In this document: positions 7,260-17,430 of the stretch, one piece after another
How the letters are laid out: the number at the start of each line of letters is the position of its first letter
How positions within the stretch are numbered: position 1 is the first letter of the stretch
DNA from: Achromobacter sp. MFA1 R4
GTDB taxonomy: Bacteria > Pseudomonadota > Gammaproteobacteria > Burkholderiales > Burkholderiaceae_B
Direction of reading: 5' to 3'
DNA length: 64,000 nucleotides
Assembly (NCBI RefSeq): GCF_900156745.1
Contig: NZ_LT707065.1
Location: 1,674,001-1,738,000, forward strand
The notes under the pieces: generated by a model
The model's database searches: none
What the model was told of the DNA's origin: nothing
What the model saw: only the letters and a program-made list of their open reading frames with translations
Translations under genes and position numbers: made by a program

Positions 7260-8882
7260 ATGACACAGCTTTTGAAAGACATCACGATCCGCCGCATGAT
7301 CCTGGGGACCCTGCTCCTGATCAGCGCCTTCATCGCCGGCCTGTCGGCCATCAGCGTCCACGGTTTGCGCAGCGCCGGCGAAGCGCTTGCCACCGGCAAC
7401 GAACTCCTGCACGAAGTCTCCACGCTGTCCCGGGTCAATGACCAGGTCATGCGCGCCCGGCTGCGGCTGGCGCGCCAGCTTGAATACGCGGCCGAAGGCC
7501 AGAAAGACAAGGCCGCCGAAGAGGGGCGCAGCATCGACGCCGCGCTGACCGAGGCCAAGAAGCATCAGACGCGGTTCATCGAACTGGCCCGCCGCGAGGC
7601 GCCGCCCGCGCTGCTGGACGCCATGCGGTCCGGCTTCGACGCGCTGGCGGACGGGATCGCCGTGCAACGCCAGCATCTGGCCGACGGCGCGATCGACAAG
7701 GCGCGCGCCCATGCGGCGGGCCCCGTGGTCACCGCCAGCCGCAGCTTCGGCAAGAGCATGGAACAGTACGAAGCGTATGCCCAGGCGCGCGAGTTGCAGT
7801 TGTGGACGGACGCCGAGGCCAACCGCCGCCAGGCCTATATCGGCGTGGGCGTCGTGCTGGGCATCTGTCTGCTGCTGCTGGCGCTGGGAGACCGCTACGT
7901 CGTGATGTTCGTGAAACGTCCGCTGGACGGGCTGAAGGACCACTTCCAGCGCATCGCCAGCGGCGACCTGACCGCGCCCATCGCGCCGTTCGGCAAGAAC
8001 TGCGTGGGGCAGATCATCCCCTACCTGCAGGAAATGCAGGCCAGCCTGGTGCGCACCGTGCATGCGGTGCGCGACGGCGTGATCGAGATCAACACGGGTT
8101 CCAGCGAAATCGCGGCCGGCAACCAGGACCTGTCCAGCCGCACCGAACAACAGGCTGCCGCGCTGGAAGAAACCGCCGCCAGCATGGAACAGTTGCTGTC
8201 CACGGTGACCAGCAACGCCGACAACGCGCGCTTGGCCAATGAGATGGCGGCCACCGCGTCCGAGGTGGTGCAGCGCGGCGGCGAAGCCGTGCAGGCGGCG
8301 GTCAGCACGATGCGCGAAATCGCGCAGGACTCCAACCGCATCGAAGACATCGTCGGCGTCATCGACGGCATTGCGTTCCAGACCAACATCCTGGCCCTGA
8401 ACGCGGCGGTGGAAGCCGCGCGCGCGGGCGAGGAAGGCAAGGGATTCGCGGTGGTGGCCGCCGAGGTCCGGTCGCTCGCGCAGCGCAGCGCCGGCGCCGC
8501 CAAGGAGATCAAGCAATTGCTCGAAGCCTCCGGCGCCACGGTGCAGGCCGGTTCCGCGCAGGTAGAGGCGGCGGGCCTGACGATGTCGGAAATCCTGGAG
8601 ACCATCGATCGGCTGACGCTGCTGGTCAACGGCATCGCCACCGCGTCGAACGAGCAGGTGACCGGCATCGACCAGGTCAACACCGCCGTCACCCAGATGG
8701 ACCAGGTCACGCAGCAGAACGCCGCGCTGGTCGAGGAAGCCGCCGCCGCGGCGTCTTCGCTGGCGTCGCAGGCGCAGCGGCTGCAGGCCGCCGTCAGCGC
8801 CTTCCGCCTGCCCCCGCGGGATCCGGCCAAGGCCCAGGCCCCGGCCCAGGTGCGCGGGCGGCCCACGCTGCTGACCGCCTGA
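7260..8882 (+). CDS. Methyl-accepting chemotaxis protein
   Basis: A 540-residue chemoreceptor. It has an N-terminal membrane helix (about 12-32), a roughly 160-residue periplasmic four-helix-bundle-type sensor, a second membrane helix (about 196-214), a HAMP domain and a long cytoplasmic signalling coil. The highly conserved hairpin tip is present ('[20 protein letters not shown]' around residue 380), which binds CheA and CheW. There is no C-terminal NWETF-type pentapeptide, so CheR/CheB tethering is probably absent. The ATG at 7260 was chosen because it directly precedes the first membrane helix. No chemotaxis genes are adjacent, so it is an orphan receptor feeding the core system; the ligand is unknown. 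Confidence 0.92.
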   Translation: MTQLLKDITIRRMILGTLLLISAFIAGLSAISVHGLRSAGEALATGNELLHEVSTLSRVNDQVMRARLRLARQLEYAAEGQKDKAAEEGRSIDAALTEAKKHQTRFIELARREAPPALLDAMRSGFDALADGIAVQRQHLADGAIDKARAHAAGPVVTASRSFGKSMEQYEAYAQARELQLWTDAEANRRQAYIGVGVVLGICLLLLALGDRYVVMFVKRPLDGLKDHFQRIASGDLTAPIAPFGKNCVGQIIPYLQEMQASLVRTVHAVRDGVIEINTGSSEIAAGNQDLSSRTEQQAAALEETAASMEQLLSTVTSNADNARLANEMAATASEVVQRGGEAVQAAVSTMREIAQDSNRIEDIVGVIDGIAFQTNILALNAAVEAARAGEEGKGFAVVAAEVRSLAQRSAGAAKEIKQLLEASGATVQAGSAQVEAAGLTMSEILETIDRLTLLVNGIATASNEQVTGIDQVNTAVTQMDQVTQQNAALVEEAAAAASSLASQAQRLQAAVSAFRLPPRDPAKAQAPAQVRGRPTLLTA

Positions 8883-8958
8883 CGGGCCAACCCCGGCCCT
8901 AACATCGGCGCGGAGCGGGGTCCGGGCCTGTTTCCGCCCTCGGCGGCATCCCCCGCGT

Positions 8959-9561
8959 TCAGGCCGTGCGCGGCAGCAGCTCGATCACGCAGGCATCAAT
9001 GCCGTCCGCCGCGCTCAGGCAATAGCGGGCCAGGCCGTCCTGTCCTTCGATGTGCAGGCAATCATAGCGAGCGGGCAGCAGATGCTGCGTCCCGTCCCGC
9101 TCCAGCGACAGGGCGCCGCCGGCCGTCAGCACCAGCACGCTGCGCGCGCTGCTGTGAAATACCCAGGGCGCCGCGCCGCGCACCCATTGCAGGCGGGCGT
9201 GGAGCCGGTCAGGCGCATAGATCAGATTGAAATCGCGGATCGGGCCGTCGAGCAGGCGGCACGACACGGCCGCGTCGCCCGAGAACGCGTAGGCCTCGCG
9301 CGGCCCAAGGGGACGCTGCGTCCGGCCGTCCACGGTGAGTTCCATGCCGCGGCCTTCCAGCACGCTGATGATGCGCTGGTAGCCGTCGAAAGCGGAAAAG
9401 CCGCCGTCCTGCGCGACGTCGGCCAGCGACAGCCGCCAGTCGAACGACGCGGTATGGCCGCCCGGGTTGCAGGCGATCTCCTGGGTGGTGCCGCCGCCGT
9501 TGCGCCAGGGCATGCGCGGATAGTCCGCGGCCCGGTACAGCCGCACATCGGATGGGTTCAT
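8959..9561 (-). CDS. HutD/Ves family cupin-like protein
   Basis: A 200-residue protein with the HutD/Ves signature near the N-terminus ('MPWRNGGGTTQEI') and the conserved 'FDWRLSLADV...GGFSAF' block at about residues 40-60, a bicupin fold. In some bacteria HutD lies in histidine-utilisation operons and is proposed to limit their expression; here no hut genes are visible, so the role is unassigned. The ATG at 9559-9561 gives a normal family length. It converges on the chemoreceptor gene and is divergent from frmR, with a 123-bp shared upstream region. Confidence 0.8.
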   Translation of the reverse strand: MNPSDVRLYRAADYPRMPWRNGGGTTQEIACNPGGHTASFDWRLSLADVAQDGGFSAFDGYQRIISVLEGRGMELTVDGRTQRPLGPREAYAFSGDAAVSCRLLDGPIRDFNLIYAPDRLHARLQWVRGAAPWVFHSSARSVLVLTAGGALSLERDGTQHLLPARYDCLHIEGQDGLARYCLSAADGIDACVIELLPRTA

Positions 9562-9627
9562 GGCCACGAGTAAATCCTTCAGGGTGGCCGAATTATAGGT
9601 CTGGGAGACCCGCGCCGCCCCCGCGCC

Positions 9628-9668
9628 TGGACGGCCGCGATTCAAGCTCGTATACTCCCCCCCTGTAT
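9628..9668 (+). promoter_or_regulatory. frmRA promoter with FrmR-type operator
   Basis: TGGACG (9628-9633) and TATACT (9651-9656) are spaced by 17 bp. Overlapping the -10 is ATAC-T-C7-T-GTAT (9652-9668), an inverted ATAC/GTAT repeat framing a run of seven C on this strand. RcnR/CsoR/FrmR-family repressors bind A/T-flanked G/C tracts of this type. Its position would block RNA polymerase directly, and it lies 16 bp before the frmR GTG. Confidence 0.6.
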
Positions 9669-9684
9669 CGAACCGGAGCCTGCC

Positions 9685-9975
9685 GTGCCGCACTCCCCGC
9701 AAGAAAAGAAACGCGTTGTCACGCGCCTGCGCCGCATCCAGGGGCAGGCGTTAGCATTGGAACGCGCGGTGAACGAAGGCACGGAATGCGGCGCGCTGCT
9801 GCAGCAGCTGGCTGCGCTGCGCGGCGCCACCAACGGCCTGATGGCCGAGGTGCTGGAAAGCCACCTGCGGGAAACCTTCCTGCAGTCCGCCCAGGGCAAT
9901 CCGCCGGCCCCCAGGCCCGAGACCGAATCGCAGATCGATGAGCTCATGCGAATCGTCCGTTCCTATCTGAAATAA
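9685..9975 (+). CDS. frmR: Formaldehyde-sensing repressor FrmR
   Basis: A 96-residue DUF156 (CsoR/RcnR/FrmR) protein. The three residues that define formaldehyde sensing in FrmR are present at the same positions: P2, C35 and H60. In the studied homologue formaldehyde bridges the Pro2 amine and Cys35 thiol of neighbouring subunits and releases DNA. The start is GTG (9685-9687) with GGAG at 9675-9678. It is followed 18 bp later by the dehydrogenase it should control. The tail is about 5 residues longer than in E. coli and Pro-rich. Metal sensing is less likely because the RcnR nickel/cobalt ligand set is not evident. Confidence 0.92.
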   Translation: MPHSPQEKKRVVTRLRRIQGQALALERAVNEGTECGALLQQLAALRGATNGLMAEVLESHLRETFLQSAQGNPPAPRPETESQIDELMRIVRSYLK

Positions 9976-12213
<2,238 letters not shown>

Positions 12214-12217
<4 letters not shown>

Positions 12218-13212
12218 TGTTCAGGACTCGTCAGCGGTTGTGCGGCCGGCGCCAGCAGGCAGCTCCAGTGACGCTTTTCAAAGATGTCGTCGCCCAGCCG
12301 GCTCAGCACCGACAGGTTGTAGACCTTGATTCCCCGCGCGCGCAGCAGTTGGCTGGCCTGCCGGAACGCGGGTTCGATATGTCCGGCGTACTGCCGGTCC
12401 AAAGCGGTGGGCAATTGCGCGCCGGCGCTTTCGTAAAAGCGCGGACCCGCCGTGGCCGTCAGGTCCAGCCCGTGCAGGTAGACCGTCCTGGCGCCCAGCC
12501 AGGCCAGGAACTGCAGCGACGTGTAGGCGACCGTTCCACCGCCGAACAGGCCGCGCGCCGCATCCAGGCTGAATCCGTGCGCATGCATCGGGTGGTGCGC
12601 GTCGAACAGCACCAGGTCGGGATCGGCGCCCAACTGCGCCGCCAGCTCCTCGGGCCTGGCGCGCCGCTGCTGGGCGCGCTGGTGCACTTCCTCGAACAAC
12701 GCGATGCGGCAGCGCACCGTGCGGTTGTCGAACAGCAACGCGATCCAGCGGTACACCTCTGGCGTCACGAACAGCACCAGGTCCTGGGCCAGCACCTGGG
12801 CCACCAAATCCCGCCGCCGCTTGACGAACCCCGCATCCAGCATCGCGTAATAGTCAAAGCGCAGCGCGGGATGCCGCGCGCGCAGGGCGATAGAGCCGTT
12901 GACGCCCATGACCGTGCTCATGCGGCACTGGTCGTAATCGATCTGCGCCACGGAAGGGCCGCTCAGGATCAGGTGCGCGTCGCCGCCAATGCCGCGCGGC
13001 AGGCGATCCAGCGGGACCGTCGCCGGCCCGCGCACGCCATGCAGGTCGCAGCCGGACAGCCGGCCCTGGCCATCGCGGCGGACCGTCACGAACGGCCACA
13101 GCGTTTCGTTGTGCCGATCCGCCCTGGGCCGCGTGTAGCGATACAGGTAGCGCAGGCCCTTGGTCAACGGGCGCGAGCGCAGCAAGCGGGGGACGAGCGC
13201 AAGACGGGGCAT
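12214..13212 (-). CDS. WaaZ/DUF115-like LPS core biosynthesis protein
   Basis: A 332-residue protein with a nucleotide-sugar type loop 'LILSGPSVAQIDY' at about residues 80-92 followed by 'MGVNGSIAL', the arrangement seen in WaaZ-type core proteins, DUF115 proteins and CstII-like transferases. A second conserved-looking block 'AYTSLQFLAWLGARTVYLHG' lies in the C-terminal half. It is likely a cytoplasmic transferase acting on the LPS core, coupled by ATGA overlap to the glycosyltransferase downstream. I chose ATG 13210-13212; the frame stays open to 13380, but that extension is relatively AT-rich and lacks coding bias. Assignment to WaaZ specifically is uncertain. Confidence 0.65.
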
Positions 13213-13551
13213 GAGGGGTTGCGCGTGTACCGCGGCGTAGCCTGACAACGGCCTGATTCTACGCAGCGCCTCCTGGCAAAAGCGCGAGTGGATTATGTGA
13301 GATGTAACCCTTTGAAGAACCCACTTATCTGCCCCCAAATTTCCCTCGCACAAGCCGCCGTCGCCCTGGGCTTTCACCATATGGAAAACGCTGCCGCCGC
13401 CCCGCGAAGCCGCGCGATCCTATCGGCGCCGCGTGTCATTCTCATGGCGTCGGCCGGATGATGGGGTCCGTCACCCCCCGATTACGTTTTGCGCCAAAGA
13501 AGTCCTCGTCTGATATCGTTCCGGCATCCCCGTCCGCTTCCCACCTGTCCA
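13213..13551. other. Divergent intergenic region, no gene seen
   Basis: A 339-bp gap between the LPS gene pair (minus) and the GTPase gene (plus). It contains relatively AT-rich stretches (about 13290-13345 and 13480-13520) suited to two outward promoters. The longest ATG ORF I can read is only 26 codons (start near 13381). No repeat or RNA structure stood out. Confidence 0.6.
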
Positions 13552-14661
13552 ATGAGCGCAATCCGCCCCGACCACCCCGACCTGCAAGACGCCATCGCCG
13601 ACGCCATCAGCACGGCCACGCGCGGCGCGGGCCGGGTGAACATCCTGGTCGCCGGCAAGACGGGCGTGGGCAAGAGCACGCTCATCAACGCCGTGTTCCG
13701 CGGCGAGCTTGCCCGCACGGGCGCGGGCAAGCCCGTCACCCAGACCACCCAGGAATTCACCCGCCCGGGCCATCCGCTCACCATCATCGACACGCGGGGC
13801 CTGGAAGTCGGCGACTACGAGCGCTCGCGCGCCCAGCTTGCCGACCTGATCCAGGAACGCTCGGCCTCGGACGACCAGGACCGGCACCTGCATGTCGCCT
13901 GGCTTTGCATCCAGGACAGCAGCCACCGCGTCGAAGACGCCGAGATCGAACTGTGCGACATGCTGGACAAAGCCGGCATTCCGGTCGTCGCGGTGCTGAC
14001 CAAGGCGCGCAAGAACAGTCCTTTTCTTGACGAGGCCCGCAGGCTGTTGCCGCGCGCCCGGCACGTCGTGGCCGTGCGCGCGCTGCCCGAATGGATCGAC
14101 GAACTGGACGCCGAACTGCCACCCATGGGGCTGGACGGGCTGATCGAAGTGACGGCGCAGCATGTGCCCGAAGCGCAGCAGCGCGCGTATGCGAACGCGC
14201 TGTCCACCCGCAACAAGAAGGCCCTGGAAGTAAAAAAAAAGCGGGCTGAGATCGAGGTGAACGTCGCCGCGGGCCTGGCCGCCTCGGCCGCCGCCGCGCC
14301 CATCCCGTTCTCGGATGCCTTTGCGCTGGTGCCGATCCAGGTCGGCATGATCGCCAAGATCGGCATCACCTTCGGCATGGAACTGGACACGACTGCGATC
14401 ACCACGCTGGTCACGTCCACGCTGGGCGCGTCGGCCGCCACCCTGATCGGCCGCTCGGTCGTCTCGGGCATGCTGAAGTTCATTCCGGGCGCGGGCAGCG
14501 CCATTGGCGGCACGATCGCGGCCACCACGGCGGGCGCCATCACCAAGCTGCTGGGCAACGCCTACATCGCCGTGCTGTACGACTTCTGCCTGAAGCATCC
14601 GGGCAAGGACATCGACATTCCCACGATCGCGCAGGCGCTCAAGGCGCGCGTCAGGTTCTGA
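13552..14661 (+). CDS. GTPase with DUF697-type membrane tail
   Basis: A 369-residue protein. The N-terminal Ras-like GTPase shows G1 'GKTGVGKST' (about residues 35-43), a threonine-rich switch I, and G3 'DTRGLE'. The G4 element is 'LTKARK', with Arg where NKxD/TKxD GTPases have Asp, so guanine specificity may be relaxed or family-specific. The C-terminal half has alanine-rich hydrophobic helices (about 240-340, including 'PIPFSDAFALVPIQ') as in YcjF/DUF697 membrane GTPases. The ATG at 13552 was chosen over an in-frame ATG 63 bp upstream because homology-like sequence begins here. The role is unknown; relatives are linked to envelope stress or membrane homeostasis. Confidence 0.75.
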   Translation: MSAIRPDHPDLQDAIADAISTATRGAGRVNILVAGKTGVGKSTLINAVFRGELARTGAGKPVTQTTQEFTRPGHPLTIIDTRGLEVGDYERSRAQLADLIQERSASDDQDRHLHVAWLCIQDSSHRVEDAEIELCDMLDKAGIPVVAVLTKARKNSPFLDEARRLLPRARHVVAVRALPEWIDELDAELPPMGLDGLIEVTAQHVPEAQQRAYANALSTRNKKALEVKKKRAEIEVNVAAGLAASAAAAPIPFSDAFALVPIQVGMIAKIGITFGMELDTTAITTLVTSTLGASAATLIGRSVVSGMLKFIPGAGSAIGGTIAATTAGAITKLLGNAYIAVLYDFCLKHPGKDIDIPTIAQALKARVRF

Positions 14662-14857
14662 AGTGTTGTGCAGCGCGCGCTATCGATGCAAAGAAATGAC
14701 TTCGTGCGACATGATTCGATAGATTGGTCTTTTTCGTGACAGTACGGTAAATATTGCCCGCTTCACGCCGTAAATCCGTACAACCCCTCGTCTTTCAGGG
14801 CAGATCCGCACAGGCGCGTTGACGCAACGCGGCCGGCGCGCGAGCCCGCCGCATCCC

Positions 14858-16966
14858 ATGATCATCGCCAATTCCGACGTCATGTACCGCCACCTGGTGC
14901 AAGGCGTCGTCGACTACGCCATCTACATGCTCAATCCGGATGGCATCGTCGCCAACTGGAACGCCGGCGCGCAGCGCGCCAAGGGCTACACGGCCCAGGA
15001 AATCGTCGGCCGGCACTTCTCGTGCTTCTACACCGAGGAAGACCGGGCGCGCGGCGTGCCGCAGCGCGGCCTGGCCACCGCGCGGGAAACCGGCAAGTTC
15101 GAAGCCGAAGGCTGGCGCGTGCGCAAGGACGGCACGCTGTTCTGGGCCCACGTCGTCATCGACGCCATCCACGACGATGCCGGCGAGCTGATCGGCTTTG
15201 CCAAGGTCACGCGCGACAACACCGAGCGCCGCGAGCGCGAGCAGCAGCTCCTGAAGGCCAAGCAGTTGGCCGAGCACTACAACGGCGAACTGACCTCCAT
15301 GTCCAGCTTCCTGCAGGCGGTGGTCTCGCACATCCCTTCGTGCGTGCTGGTGCTGGACGCCGTATCGCGCGAGTTCCTGCTGGCGAACCGGCAGGCCGAG
15401 GAAACCTTCGGCGGCAGCCCGGGCGGGCTGCAGGGCAAGACCGCGCAGCAATGCCTGCCCGAACTGGTGTGCGCCTTCTTCGACCGCCTGACGAACGACG
15501 CGCTGCGCTCGGACGGCGCCACCCGCGAAGAGGAAGAGGAACTGGCCACCGCGCGCGGCCCGCGCACGCTGCGCACCAAGACCCTCGCGTTTCACAGCAA
15601 CGATCCGCGTTCGCGCTATGTGCTGCTGATCGCGGACGACGTCACCGACGAAAACGCGGCCCATGCGCAGGTGCGCTACATGGCGCACCACGACACGCTG
15701 ACGGGCATGCCCAACCGCCGCCTGTTCCGCGACCGCCTGCTCAGCGCGCTGGCCGCCAGCCGCGATCGCTCGACCGCCGTGCTGTACCTGGACCTGGACA
15801 ACTTCAAGAGCGTCAACGACACGCTGGGCCACCAGTCCGGCGACGAACTGCTGCGCCTGCTGGCCAAACGCCTGCCCAAGCACCTGCGCGAACAGGACAC
15901 GCTGGCGCGGCTGGGCGGCGACGAGTTCGCCGTGGTGCTGCCCAACATCGCCGAACAGGACGATGTGCGCAAGCTGGCGGAGCGCCTGATCGAGGCCGTG
16001 CGCCAGCCTTTCGAGATCGCGGGGCATACCGTGCCGGTCAGCGTGAGCATCGGCATCGCGATGTCGGAAGCGCAGTCGCTGTCGGCCGACCATCTGCTGC
16101 GCTACGCCGACATGGCGCTGTACGAGGCCAAGCGCAATGGCCGCAATTGCCTCACTTTCTTCGAGCCGGAGATGGAAGCCGCCGCGTTGCGGCGCCACGA
16201 GGTGGAAATGGACCTGCGCCAGGCCATCATCTCGCACCAGCTGCAGCTCCATTACCAGCCCATCATGGACGTGAGCCACGTGCGCATCGTGGGCCGCGAG
16301 GCGCTGATGCGCTGGCAGCATCCCCGCAAGGGCCTGATCATGCCGCAGGACTTCATCCCCATCGCCGAGGAAACCGGCCTGATCCACGAGCTGGGCGCCT
16401 TCACGCTGCACGAGGCCTGCGCCGAAGCCATGCGCTGGGACGACCACGAAACGGTGGCGGTCAATCTGTCGGCCAGTCAGTTCACCAACGGCGCGCTGGT
16501 GTCGCTGGTGGAATCGGCGCTCGCCAAGTCCGGCCTGCCCGCGCGGCGGCTGGAACTGGAGATCACCGAGTCGGTGCTGCTCACCAATTCCGCCGGCAAC
16601 CTGGCCACCCTGCACCGTCTGAAGGAACTGGGCGTCAAGGTGGCGCTGGACGACTTCGGAACCGGTTATTCGTCGCTGGGCTACCTGCGCACCTTCGAAT
16701 TCGACAAGATCAAGATCGACAAATCGTTCACGCAGGACGTCGGATCCAGCCGCGAGGCCTTGGCCATCGTCCGCGCAATCAACGGCATCGGCCGCAGCCT
16801 GGACATTCCGACCACGGCAGAGGGTGTGGAAACACCGGAGCAGCTGGAACGCCTGACGGCCGAGGGTTGCTCGCACTTCCAGGGCTACCTGCTGGGACGC
16901 CCCGTGTCGCACGCGGGCGCGGCAAGCGACCCGGCGCGCGCCCGCCCCCCGGCCCCCTCGAAATAA
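14858..16966 (+). CDS. PAS-PAS-GGDEF-EAL c-di-GMP turnover protein
   Basis: A 702-residue cytoplasmic protein without membrane helices. PAS1 spans about residues 10-125 and includes a PAC-like end, PAS2 about 150-265, GGDEF about 280-440 and EAL about 450-695. The cyclase motif is intact ('RLGGDEFAV', around residue 352) with an RxxD product-inhibition site ('REQD') five residues before it. The phosphodiesterase motif is also intact ('GREALMRW', E481) with 'DDFGTGYSSLGYL' further on, so both activities are possible and PAS signals may choose between them. The ATG at 14858 is preferred; a TTG 39 bp upstream is less likely. It stands alone, preceded by an AT-rich promoter-like stretch at 14690-14790. 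Confidence 0.92.
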   Translation: MIIANSDVMYRHLVQGVVDYAIYMLNPDGIVANWNAGAQRAKGYTAQEIVGRHFSCFYTEEDRARGVPQRGLATARETGKFEAEGWRVRKDGTLFWAHVVIDAIHDDAGELIGFAKVTRDNTERREREQQLLKAKQLAEHYNGELTSMSSFLQAVVSHIPSCVLVLDAVSREFLLANRQAEETFGGSPGGLQGKTAQQCLPELVCAFFDRLTNDALRSDGATREEEEELATARGPRTLRTKTLAFHSNDPRSRYVLLIADDVTDENAAHAQVRYMAHHDTLTGMPNRRLFRDRLLSALAASRDRSTAVLYLDLDNFKSVNDTLGHQSGDELLRLLAKRLPKHLREQDTLARLGGDEFAVVLPNIAEQDDVRKLAERLIEAVRQPFEIAGHTVPVSVSIGIAMSEAQSLSADHLLRYADMALYEAKRNGRNCLTFFEPEMEAAALRRHEVEMDLRQAIISHQLQLHYQPIMDVSHVRIVGREALMRWQHPRKGLIMPQDFIPIAEETGLIHELGAFTLHEACAEAMRWDDHETVAVNLSASQFTNGALVSLVESALAKSGLPARRLELEITESVLLTNSAGNLATLHRLKELGVKVALDDFGTGYSSLGYLRTFEFDKIKIDKSFTQDVGSSREALAIVRAINGIGRSLDIPTTAEGVETPEQLERLTAEGCSHFQGYLLGRPVSHAGAASDPARARPPAPSK

Positions 16967-16985
16967 GCCGACTGCCCGGCGCGCG

Positions 16986-17000
16986 CCAGTCCTATACTGG
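16986..17000. promoter_or_regulatory. Inverted repeat over a -10-like box
   Basis: CCAGT (16986-16990) and ACTGG (16996-17000) are a perfect 5-bp inverted repeat spanning TATACT (16993-16998). It lies about 105 bp before the DUF1059 gene and could be its promoter with an overlapping operator. No good -35 is seen. Confidence 0.35.
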
Positions 17001-17105
17001 AAACACACCGGCCGCGATGCGACGCGCCATCGCGCCGGTGCAGTCCGTCCGGCGCGTCTGATGTTCATGCACGCAGCCTTTGCTGGCCTGCGCAGGGAGA
17101 GCCCC

Positions 17106-17318
17106 ATGACACGCAAGTACATCGATTGCCGCGAGTACCCGAGCGAGATGAATTGCTCGGTGGCCTTGTCCGCGGACTCGGACGAGGAATTGCTGGAAGC
17201 CGCGGTCCAACATGCGACCTCGGTCCACAAGCACGCTGACTCGCCCGAACTGCGCTCGCAGCTCAAGTCCCTGTTCCATAACGGCACGCCGCCCGCCGAA
17301 GCGCCCCCCCGGGCCTGA
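17106..17318 (+). CDS. DUF1059 small protein
   Basis: A 70-residue protein beginning 'MTRKYIDCREYPSEMNCS', which matches the Cys-containing N-terminal signature of DUF1059 proteins, followed by 'DEELLEAAVQHATSVH'. The family is small, soluble and functionally undefined; the two cysteines and two histidines might bind a metal. The ATG at 17106 has 'AGGGAGAG' about 8 nt upstream; an in-frame ATG at 17061 lacks a ribosome site. A very strong hairpin follows the gene. Confidence 0.75.
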   Translation: MTRKYIDCREYPSEMNCSVALSADSDEELLEAAVQHATSVHKHADSPELRSQLKSLFHNGTPPAEAPPRA

Positions 17319-17329
17319 CGGCGCCGCCT

Positions 17330-17372
17330 GCGGGCGTGCGGGGCTGGCGGATCGCCGGCCCCGCACGCCCGC
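17330..17372. terminator. Exceptionally long GC hairpin between convergent genes
   Basis: Arms 17330-17349 and 17353-17372 pair over 20 bp (19 Watson-Crick and one T.G) around a 3-nt GAT loop. It lies between the ends of the DUF1059 gene and the converging nuclease-helicase gene, so it is well placed as a bidirectional transcript end or 3'-end stabiliser, although no T-tract follows on either side. Confidence 0.6.
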
Positions 17373-17430
17373 CTGCATTCCCTGTTGCGATGCGCGCCCT
17401 GGCTGGATGAACCACGCCGCGCGCCAGGTG

